64,000 nucleotides of DNA from assembly GCF_016908325.1 (NCBI RefSeq), contig NZ_JAFBDR010000024.1:1-64000 (forward strand). Reading direction: 5' to 3'. The stretch is from Aquibacillus albus. Lineage in GTDB: Bacteria > Bacillota > Bacilli > Bacillales > Amphibacillaceae. Below are positions 53,776 through 61,266 of the stretch, in pieces (position 1 is the first letter of the stretch; each line of letters starts with the position of its first letter). Position numbers and translations under genes: made by a program. The notes under the pieces were generated by a model that was not told the origin of the DNA, made no database searches, and saw only the letters and a list, made by a program, of their open reading frames with translations.

Positions 53776-54903
53776 ATGCGTTTTGAAACAAAAGCCATTC
53801 ACTCCGGGCGTTCGATTGACAAATCAACGAGCTCAGTCACCATGCCAATCCATCTCTCTACGACATTCGAAAGAGCTCAAGATGGCTCATATCCAAATGA
53901 ATTCGAATATAGCCGTGAAAGTAATCCCAATCGTCATGCTCTGGAAGACTGCCTCACATCGCTCGAGGATGGGTATGATTGCGTCACATTCGCATCAGGG
54001 ATGGCAGCAATCACTTCATTAATCGAGGCACTTCCTTCGGATAAACCACGTCGAGTTATTATGCCAAACGATATGTATTTTGGTATTCGTTCCCTTCTTT
54101 CGAAAACGGATATTGGATCAAAATTTGACATTGTGATTGTTGATATAACAGATCTTCATGAGGTTGAGAAAGTGATAAAACGTGCACCAACCGGGCTGGT
54201 TTGGATGGAGACACCTTCTAATCCACTTCTGAAAGTTATCGATATTGAAGCAGTGGCACAGATAGCACAAGAGGCCGGTGCGTACACCGTTGTTGACAAT
54301 ACGTGGGCTACTCCAGTTCTACAGCGTCCGCTCAACCTTGGAGTTGATTTCTCACTCCATGCTGTGACCAAATATATCGGGGGGCATAGTGATTTAATGA
54401 TTGGCGCAGCAATCGCAAAATCTGATAGCTCTATGTTGGACAATCTCCGGGCTTGGCAGCATTCAAAAGGTGCTGTGCCTTCTCCATTCGAATGCTGGCT
54501 TGCTCTGCGCGGCGTTCAAACGCTTGCCCAGCGTATGGAGACTCACTGTTCAAATACATCGGCAATTGCGGATTTTTTGGAACAGCACCCGAATATCGAA
54601 GCCGTTCATTATCCCGGTCTTGATGAACATCCGGGACATCATATTGCAGCACGGCAAATGAGTTCATTCGGCGGTATGTTATCCTTTCAGGTAAAAGGCG
54701 GTCAGGATGAGGCAATGGCTGTTGCTGCAAAGGTGCAATTGATTACCCGTGCTACAAGTCTGGGTGGAACGCACAGTCTCATTGAGCACCGTGCTTCAGT
54801 TGAAGGGAGCACAACGATGGCTCCGCCTAATCTCCTGCGCCTATCAATCGGACTCGAGCATGTGGATGATCTAAAGGAGGATTTATCTCAGGCGCTGGAA
54901 TAA
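53776..54903 (+). CDS. PLP-dependent trans-sulfuration enzyme (cystathionine gamma-synthase/lyase family)
   Basis: This is a 375-residue Cys/Met-metabolism PLP enzyme. KAIHSGRSIDKSTSSVTMPI at the start, the EYSRESNPNRHALE cofactor-anchor segment, FASGMAAI, VWMETPSNP, VVDNTWATP and the Schiff-base Lys in HAVTKYIGGHSD are all present, as are SLGGTHSLIEHRAS and LLRLSIGLEH near the end. Members make cystathionine or split cystathionine/methionine; the reaction cannot be fixed from sequence. The start has GCGAGG. Base composition is visibly richer in GC than the neighbours, especially in its second half, which may mean a more recent arrival. It probably belongs to the MocR regulon with the PaiB-like gene. 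Confidence 0.9.
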   Translation: MRFETKAIHSGRSIDKSTSSVTMPIHLSTTFERAQDGSYPNEFEYSRESNPNRHALEDCLTSLEDGYDCVTFASGMAAITSLIEALPSDKPRRVIMPNDMYFGIRSLLSKTDIGSKFDIVIVDITDLHEVEKVIKRAPTGLVWMETPSNPLLKVIDIEAVAQIAQEAGAYTVVDNTWATPVLQRPLNLGVDFSLHAVTKYIGGHSDLMIGAAIAKSDSSMLDNLRAWQHSKGAVPSPFECWLALRGVQTLAQRMETHCSNTSAIADFLEQHPNIEAVHYPGLDEHPGHHIAARQMSSFGGMLSFQVKGGQDEAMAVAAKVQLITRATSLGGTHSLIEHRASVEGSTTMAPPNLLRLSIGLEHVDDLKEDLSQALE

Positions 54904-54917
54904 GTAAAATGAATCTC

Positions 54918-54955
54918 TATTCAGAGGTGCTAATTCTTTCTTCCACCTCTGAATA
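54918..54955. other. inverted repeat after the trans-sulfuration gene
   Basis: A perfect 12-bp inverted repeat (TATTCAGAGGTG with CACCTCTGAATA) with a 14-base loop lies 15 bases after the stop codon. There is no T-run; it may be a 3' stabiliser or weak terminator. Confidence 0.55.
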
Positions 54956-55089
54956 CTAGTTGAAGAAGTATTCCCTGACTTTTGGGTAAGGTCATATCTA
55001 TGTCATTTCACATTAGAGCATTTAAAATTAACAATATGGCAGGTTTGCGGAAGGCTAATTTCAATCCAATTTGTATAACAAGTTCACTT

Positions 55090-55136
55090 AGGATACCTTA
55101 CTATTTTACTAATTAAGTACGGTATCCTTGTTTTTT
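55090..55136 (+). terminator. second terminator downstream of the trans-sulfuration gene
   Basis: AGGATACC pairs with GGTATCCT around a long AT-rich loop, which can pair further, and is followed by TGTTTTTT. Confidence 0.65.
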
Positions 55137-55185
55137 AAAGATTCTAAATAATAACTCCTTATCTAAGACGACTTTAGCTTTCTGC

Positions 55186-55204
55186 TTTACCACTATTTAT
55201 GGTA
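55186..55204. repeat. dispersed repeat word, copy 2
   Basis: TTTACCACTATTTATGGTA is identical to copy 1 and is followed by GGCATCACC, a word close to the AGCATCACC found after copy 3. Confidence 0.6.
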
Positions 55205-55392
55205 GGCATCACCGTGACATAAGAACTGGAAATAATGTTTTCTATTATTATTGATATATAATTCAATTTTAAGGAACAATTAAAGAAAAATTAGAGAACG
55301 AATAGAGAATGATTAAGGAACAAATAAGGAATATTTAAAGACATTTTAAGTACCAATAAGGTATAATTAGTGTAGAAAAAATTTTGTAAAGG

Positions 55393-56520
55393 ATGGGAAA
55401 TCTATTGTATCATCCGTCGTTTTCATATACTAATATTATGGTTAGAGATTTGATGTCAATTCAACACTCTCGTGCAATAGTTGAAGTAATGCCCATTCCA
55501 GCTCATATTGAGCGTGAATTAAAAGAACAAGCAAAGCTTAAAATGACTCATTATTCCACGAGAATTGAAGGAAACAATTTAGACATCGAACAAGTATCGC
55601 GTGTGGTCAAACAAAAACAGAATCAAGCACGTATTCCTGCTGAACAGGAAGTACGAAATTATTGGGAAGCTCTTTCCTATTTAACCCGAGAAAAGCAAAA
55701 AGGAACTCAAATTACAGAAACTTTTATACAGAAACTCCATTCTATTATTATTCAGCAAGGAGTAGGAAGGAAGCCATTTAAAAGTGAATATAGAGGGCCT
55801 ACTCCACCTGGTGTTTTATTTGCAGTTTTTGATAATATCAGTGGACAACCAGATTACATACCACCAGAATATTCGGATGTTCCTTCCCTGATGTCAGAAT
55901 TTGTAGATTGGATAAAAATTGAGAACGAACTGCCTGCTCCAATTAAAGCTGCTATTGCAAGCTATCAGTTTTTAACAATACATCCTTTTGAAGATGGGAA
56001 CGGAAGAACTGCCCGAGCACTTGCTTCTTACATTTTGTCTTTAGCTGATTATGATGTAAAAGGATTTCATTCTATGGAAGAATATTATGTTGAAGACCTA
56101 CAAGGATATTATCAAAATTTACAAATGGGGTTTCCCCCCACTTATTATAATGGAAGAAATGCACCTAAAGATCTGGCCCCGTGGATTGAATACTTTGTTC
56201 GAATCATGGCCCTTGCATTTGAAAAAGTTGCAAATCTATCAAAACGTTATGCTAATAATGAGATAGATCCTAAGATTAGCCGTCTTGAACCAAATGAAAA
56301 AACATTGTTGCGTTATCTAATAGAAAAAAATAGGCCTGTAAAACCAAAAGAAATAGCAGAATTATTTCAAGTTCATTCAAGGACAATCTCTAAATGGTCT
56401 AACCAATGGATTGAAAATGGAATTATTCAACCGGCAAGTGGCAACAAACGAGTTACGTCTTATAAACTAGGAGAGAACTTTCAAGATCTAACATTAAATG
56501 ATCTTGGCTATGCTGAATAA
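55393..56520 (+). CDS. Fic-domain protein (AMPylase-type) with winged-helix tail
   Basis: This is a 375-residue Fic protein. The active-site motif HPFEDGNGRTARA at 197-209 is complete (catalytic His, phosphate-binding GNGR). An N-terminal inhibitory helix motif STRIEGNNLD (S/TxxxEG, residues 55-64) marks a self-inhibited class II Fic enzyme. The C-terminal 65 residues (RLEPNEKTLLRYLIEKNRP onward, with FQVHSRTISKWSNQWIENG) form a winged helix, which suggests DNA binding. It would transfer AMP or a related nucleotide to a protein target. No antitoxin or target gene is adjacent. ATG 55393 abuts its AAAGG; TTG 55405 is a better-spaced alternative. It lies alone between dispersed repeats, as an accessory gene might. 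Confidence 0.9.
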   Translation: MGNLLYHPSFSYTNIMVRDLMSIQHSRAIVEVMPIPAHIERELKEQAKLKMTHYSTRIEGNNLDIEQVSRVVKQKQNQARIPAEQEVRNYWEALSYLTREKQKGTQITETFIQKLHSIIIQQGVGRKPFKSEYRGPTPPGVLFAVFDNISGQPDYIPPEYSDVPSLMSEFVDWIKIENELPAPIKAAIASYQFLTIHPFEDGNGRTARALASYILSLADYDVKGFHSMEEYYVEDLQGYYQNLQMGFPPTYYNGRNAPKDLAPWIEYFVRIMALAFEKVANLSKRYANNEIDPKISRLEPNEKTLLRYLIEKNRPVKPKEIAELFQVHSRTISKWSNQWIENGIIQPASGNKRVTSYKLGENFQDLTLNDLGYAE

Positions 56521-56578
56521 TAATTGAAAGCACAAAGCATAAATTTTAATAATTCTTAATATATTTGAGGTTTTGCAG

Positions 56579-56982
56579 ATGAACTTTAAACTTTATATCG
56601 TAAGTGCCATATAGAAAAGTTTTATCAAGAAGGAATAAAGGAATATGAAAAGCGTTTGAGTAGGTACTTTAAAATAAAATTACAGAAGTTTAAAAATGAG
56701 GAATCACTCTTAAAGAAAATCACCAATAAATATTATAAAATCCTTGTGTCAACTGACAAGGAAGGGATGATTAGCTCTGAGGGTCTTTCGGCGAAAATAG
56801 ATATCCTTGGTATTTCAGGAAAGTCGGATGTTGTTATTATAATCGGAACAGAGAATATAACTGCTGATGAGATATTTAACAATAGTCCAATGGAAATTGA
56901 TATTGGATTAAAGACAACGATTATGTTTGAACAGATTTACCGAGCATATCGCATCTTACATAATCAGCCCTACCACAAATAA
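56579..56982 (+). pseudogene. decayed or diverged RlmH (23S rRNA methyltransferase) paralogue
   Basis: Homology to RlmH can be read across a frameshift. ATG 56579 gives MNFKLYIVSAI and then a stop. One frame over, EKFYQEGIKEYEKRLSRYFKIKLQKF continues in the RlmH order, and the open part (56656-56982, TTG start) ends with FEQIYRAYRILHNQPYHK, the RlmH C-terminal hallmark. The SAM-binding GGSxG loop is replaced by IIGTENITAD, and the stretch before the C-terminal helix is shortened, so catalysis is unlikely. A strong terminator overlaps the stop codon. It is either a pseudogene of a second rlmH or a diverged short protein; the frameshift favours the first. Confidence 0.7.
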
Positions 56983-57008
56983 AAGGTGACCTAATAAAGT
57001 CACCTTTT
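56981..57008 (+). terminator. terminator of the RlmH-like relic
   Basis: AAAAGGTGAC pairs perfectly with GTCACCTTTT around an eight-base loop, overlapping the TAA stop. Confidence 0.8.
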
Positions 57009-57100
57009 AGCCTTTCATACAGACCGCTTCACTTTGGTTATAACACCATTTTTCATATACAGAACAAACTCTACGTAATAACTAAAATCGATAAATATTT

Positions 57101-57129
57101 GTTTATGGTTCGGTGTGGTAAGCATCACC
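57101..57129. repeat. dispersed repeat, degenerate copy 3
   Basis: GTTTATGGTTCGGTGTGGTA followed by AGCATCACC shares TTTATGGT, CGGT and GGTAA.GCATC words in the same order with the longer copy at 51343-51391. Confidence 0.4.
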
Positions 57130-57279
57130 CCACCTATTTAACTGGCGGTTCTTTTAATACAAAAGCAGAGGTCATAAAATTTCCCTCTGCATGAGTTAAC
57201 ATTACAGCTTCTTATAAAAATTGATGTTGCACATGTTTGTACCTGAACATAGAATGCACACACTTTCTCTGTTTATCAT

Positions 57280-59640
57280 TTATTTAGCTAACGGAATTTT
57301 CACCTTTATGTTATATTCAGAATCGGATTTTAAATCTTTAATGACTCCATCTTCAACATATTCACCATTTAAATAGACTTCTATACTATCAACATTATCT
57401 TCTCTCTTTATATCAATTGTGAGTTCTACTCCCCTAAACGAGCGTTGGATAGAAGCCTCCTCCCAATGAGACGGAAGTTGCGGCTTAATGCGAAGACCTT
57501 CCTTTGTCCCTTGTAAACCAAATAATCCATCGATTAACGTACGATATACCCATGAGACAGTTCCAGTGTTGAATAGATGACTTGAGCGACCGGCTGTGCG
57601 TGGGATTTGACGATAGGAACCACGGTAATAGTTCGGAATAAATACCGGCAATTGTCCGCGTTGTTTAATATCCTCAAGATCAGGTCCCGGAATCATTTTA
57701 CGAAGGAGACGATATGCATTGTCTTCCTCCCCAGCTGTGTAGAGGGCATAAATATAGAATATCGCGGCGTGATTATACACAGAGCCATTTTCTGCAGAGC
57801 CAGGATGCTTTTGCGTTACTCGTCCGACATCGACTCTCATTTTTGTATACGCTGGCGCTAACATCTCAACACCATAAGGAGATTCTAACTGCTCCGTTAC
57901 GGCTTTTAATAATTTCTCTTTCTTCTCTTTATTAGCCGCACCACTTAAAAGCGCCCATCCTTGGGAATTTAAGAAAATTCTACCTTCCTTATCCTTACTA
58001 ATTCCAAAGACGACATTATCATCTGTAATTCCACGGGCATACCAGTTGCCATCCCATAAATATTTATTGATGATTTCATTTGATTTGTCAGCCTCTTGCT
58101 TGAACTCTTTACCAGTTTCTGCTTGATTAACCGTTTCACAGATATCCGCCCAAATCATAAACGCATAGGCTGAAGCAGTCGTTAACCAACCAGAAACACC
58201 TTTTCCTTTATAGCCAACCATGTTCATTGGATCATTCCAATCCCCTTGGTTGATATAATTTAAGCCACGCTCATCTCGATCATTAATCAACCAGTGCATG
58301 GCGCGGTTAATATGTTCAAACACCGTTGCTTCTTCCTTGACACCTGAAAATGGAACAATTTCATCTAAAATACCGTAATCATTTGTCTCATCTAAGTAAG
58401 CACTTAAACAAATAGGCAACCAAACACAGTGATCAGTGTGAGGGACTTGGTTAATATATTTCAACTCGGCATCCTTATGCAAAATAATTCCATCCGGCAT
58501 TGCTCCACTCGCTTTTTGTTGACTTAACGCCATCAGAAAAGCGCCTCGTGCAATTTCCGGCTTGATATAGATCATCCCCATATTATCTTGTAAATAGTTA
58601 CGCGTTTGCGGATCTGTGGACAGACGATTTGTGATCCCATGATAATACACTTGGCGTGGTAACCAATGATTCACAAAATTATCTAACTCGGCATCTGGTG
58701 TTTTAATCTGAATGCTCCCTTTACCTTCCGCAATGTAGTTTGCATACTCGATTTCCGCTTGCTCAAACCCATCTTGTATAAAGTACTCCTCACGAATGCG
58801 AGCTACATTTTCGTCAGTTTTTGCCGGTCCAAACACAAAGCGATACTCTTCTTCCGCACCAGGGTTTAATTCCAAATTATATTGGAGTACGCCAATCGGC
58901 ATTTCATATCTTGACTCTCCTTTTGATAGTTTATCTTGTTGTAGAGCAGATGGATTTGTAATCCCACCTTCACCTTCAAATTCCCCCTGGTTCACTTCCC
59001 AAGCAACCGGCTTTCGATCGGCTAAAAGGTAGGTCTTATCTTTGAGATTTTTGATCTTATCATAGTCTTGATATTTTTGATAAGGTGTAATCGATGAACA
59101 AATAATTCCTTGCAAATCCTCATGATATTCACCTGACTGATTCATCCATGACATATATCCAATCGTAAACGAAGGATAGATACTTATGTTTCGTTTCTTT
59201 TCAGATCGATTGGTAACTTTTACACGCCAAAGTTCCATCGCCTCTTTTTTCGGTAAGCTTAAAGTCATTTCAATCAAAATATCCTTATGTTCTACCTTCC
59301 AATTGATATTATGTTTCCCTACAGAAAATGTGTACTTTTCAGGAAGCACACGCATCGGTTCATATGGGGCAGAGAACATTTCACCGTTATCCTGGTCTTT
59401 TATATAAATAAAACGACCAGGATGATGCGCGTAATAAGGTTGTTCAGGCTGCATAAACGTTTTCGCTTCCAAATTGGGAGCATACGAATATTTGGCCGGT
59501 TCTGGTTGCATGAACTGTGCAACCGCATACCCACGGCAATTCACATGAATCATCATCTCATCATTCCATAAATAGCCCGATGCCTTTGGAATCATGGTAG
59601 GACTCGTTAATTCAATATTGTTTTCCGTTGCTCTAATCAT
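57280..59640 (-). CDS. GH94-like glycoside phosphorylase
   Basis: This is a 786-residue cytosolic enzyme of the cellobiose/chitobiose phosphorylase type. An N-terminal beta-sandwich (about 1-260) is followed by a helical linker and an (alpha/alpha)6 barrel with YINQGDWNDPMNMVG (catalytic Asp in GDWND), QKHPGSAENGSVYNHAA and GTVSWVYRTLIDGLFGLQ, then a small C-terminal beta domain. Such enzymes split beta-linked di- or oligosaccharides with phosphate, giving a sugar-1-phosphate. GH94 fits best, though related families share the fold. The gene follows an AraC regulator and a GH42-like hydrolase in the same direction, forming part of a third sugar-use cluster that continues beyond the window. Confidence 0.82.
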   Translation of the reverse strand: MIRATENNIELTSPTMIPKASGYLWNDEMMIHVNCRGYAVAQFMQPEPAKYSYAPNLEAKTFMQPEQPYYAHHPGRFIYIKDQDNGEMFSAPYEPMRVLPEKYTFSVGKHNINWKVEHKDILIEMTLSLPKKEAMELWRVKVTNRSEKKRNISIYPSFTIGYMSWMNQSGEYHEDLQGIICSSITPYQKYQDYDKIKNLKDKTYLLADRKPVAWEVNQGEFEGEGGITNPSALQQDKLSKGESRYEMPIGVLQYNLELNPGAEEEYRFVFGPAKTDENVARIREEYFIQDGFEQAEIEYANYIAEGKGSIQIKTPDAELDNFVNHWLPRQVYYHGITNRLSTDPQTRNYLQDNMGMIYIKPEIARGAFLMALSQQKASGAMPDGIILHKDAELKYINQVPHTDHCVWLPICLSAYLDETNDYGILDEIVPFSGVKEEATVFEHINRAMHWLINDRDERGLNYINQGDWNDPMNMVGYKGKGVSGWLTTASAYAFMIWADICETVNQAETGKEFKQEADKSNEIINKYLWDGNWYARGITDDNVVFGISKDKEGRIFLNSQGWALLSGAANKEKKEKLLKAVTEQLESPYGVEMLAPAYTKMRVDVGRVTQKHPGSAENGSVYNHAAIFYIYALYTAGEEDNAYRLLRKMIPGPDLEDIKQRGQLPVFIPNYYRGSYRQIPRTAGRSSHLFNTGTVSWVYRTLIDGLFGLQGTKEGLRIKPQLPSHWEEASIQRSFRGVELTIDIKREDNVDSIEVYLNGEYVEDGVIKDLKSDSEYNIKVKIPLAK

Positions 59641-59655
59641 AGGATTCCCTCATTT

Positions 59656-61200
59656 CTACTCTTTTCGGTATTCCCTTGGACTTTTGCCTGTGTACTTTTT
59701 GAATGTATATGAAAAATACTTATAGTCGTTATAGCCTACTTTCTCTGCAATTTCAGCGGTTTTGGCTTTTCGATCTTGTTTAAGCAATCCTTTTGCTTTG
59801 ACAATTCGATAATGATTCATCCAATCGACAAAGGTTTGATTCGTTTCTTCTTTAAAAATTCTGCTAAAATAATTTGGCGTAACGTAGGTAATTTTCGATA
59901 TATGATCTAACGTAATGGGCACGTGATAGTGCTCCTGCACATATTCCATTGCTGCTTTGACAATATATTGATACTTCTTGTTTTTGGATTGTTCGATTCG
60001 CTCAATATAACCATAGTATTTGTCTTCAAACCAAGCCTTCATATCGTTTATCGTTTTATATTTGTTAATATCATCAATGACTTCCGATTCTAGCTTCCCT
60101 ATTCCCAAATCTAATAGAGCTTGTTCTGAAGCGATTAAATAGCGTATACAGAGGGCCTTTACTTCCGTGTAAGATACAGCCTTCTCCATTATTTCCTCAA
60201 ACAATTGATCTACTAACTTTCTAATTTCCTGTTTGTTTGTCAGTTTTAATGCTTCAATGAAGGCTTGGTTCAACTCACTTGAATATAATACGTCCTCCGT
60301 CACTTCGTTTAGAGCTTCTTGGTAGAATAAGAGGACATTTTCGCCCCGATACATTTTCTCTTGTAAGGCAGAATGTGCTTCCAGATAAGAATCCTGAATT
60401 GATTCAAAGGCTTTATAAACATATCCAAAGGCAATCGTCACGGTATCCTTCATTTCTTGAAAAATGAGTTCTTGAACATGCTTATACGTCTTAATGATCA
60501 TCTTTTTATTTTGTTGTTCTAGATTCATTAAACAAATGAGTTGACTACCTTGCCAATCGCCTAGGATTGCACCCACTTTTTCTTCTAACATTTCATTTAT
60601 ATCATGAAAAATCTTGAACTTATCTTGTTCGTTTATATCATAATTATCAATCTCGACCAGACAAACTTGATAAAATGGTCCCCGAATCGATAAATCTAAC
60701 GGTTGAGCCTGGGTCTCAGCCTCTTCCTGTGTACATTGGTTGGTTACAATTCTCTTAATCAACTTTCCTTGTACAATAGGCTTCAACTGATCATATTGCT
60801 TTTTTGCCTCATTCTCACTTTTTTCAACTTCAATTTGCTCTTTTAGTTTCACAAAGAGCTTGATCAATTCTTCCGATCCAACGGGCTTTAATAGAAAATC
60901 CTCTACCTTTAGCTTTAGCGCTTGTTTGGCATAGTCAAAATCATCATACCCTGACAAAATAACAATCTTGATATGAGGATAATTTTCACGGATTTCCCTT
61001 GTTAATCCTAATCCATCTAACACCGGCATACGGATATCTGTTAAAACAATATCAGGTTCAAATTCACTTATTTTCGTTAAGGCCTCAACGCCATTTTTAG
61101 CTTCCCCAACAACTTCAACGCCATATTCTGCCCAATTGATCGACAACTTGATCCCTTTACGTATAATCGCTTCATCATCGACTATCATAATTTTTATCAT
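59656..61200 (-). CDS. YesN-type response regulator with AraC domain (third)
   Basis: The start chosen is ATG 61200 (MIKIMIVDDEA) after TTGGAGGG; the longer frame from 61263 adds unrelated residues. The 514-residue regulator has a receiver (about 1-120; phospho-Asp in DIVLTDIRMPVLDG, Lys in FLLKPV), a long middle region, and two C-terminal AraC helix-turn-helix units (ISKITYVTPNYFSRIFKEE and IAEKVGYNDYKYFSYTFKKY). It sits 15 bases upstream of the phosphorylase gene on the same strand and probably regulates this cluster. No partner kinase is in the window; it should lie beyond the right edge or elsewhere. Confidence 0.92.
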   Translation of the reverse strand: MIKIMIVDDEAIIRKGIKLSINWAEYGVEVVGEAKNGVEALTKISEFEPDIVLTDIRMPVLDGLGLTREIRENYPHIKIVILSGYDDFDYAKQALKLKVEDFLLKPVGSEELIKLFVKLKEQIEVEKSENEAKKQYDQLKPIVQGKLIKRIVTNQCTQEEAETQAQPLDLSIRGPFYQVCLVEIDNYDINEQDKFKIFHDINEMLEEKVGAILGDWQGSQLICLMNLEQQNKKMIIKTYKHVQELIFQEMKDTVTIAFGYVYKAFESIQDSYLEAHSALQEKMYRGENVLLFYQEALNEVTEDVLYSSELNQAFIEALKLTNKQEIRKLVDQLFEEIMEKAVSYTEVKALCIRYLIASEQALLDLGIGKLESEVIDDINKYKTINDMKAWFEDKYYGYIERIEQSKNKKYQYIVKAAMEYVQEHYHVPITLDHISKITYVTPNYFSRIFKEETNQTFVDWMNHYRIVKAKGLLKQDRKAKTAEIAEKVGYNDYKYFSYTFKKYTGKSPREYRKE

Positions 61201-61266
61201 GAGGTTCCCTCCAAGCAAGTCAACTCTGTCCTTATTATAGCCAATGACTGCTTTAGTGTACAAATA

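Noticed and set aside
55393-56982. Fic protein and the small downstream frame as a toxin-antitoxin pair
   Set aside because: The downstream frame is an RlmH relic, the Fic protein carries its own inhibitory helix, and the two are not closely coupled.
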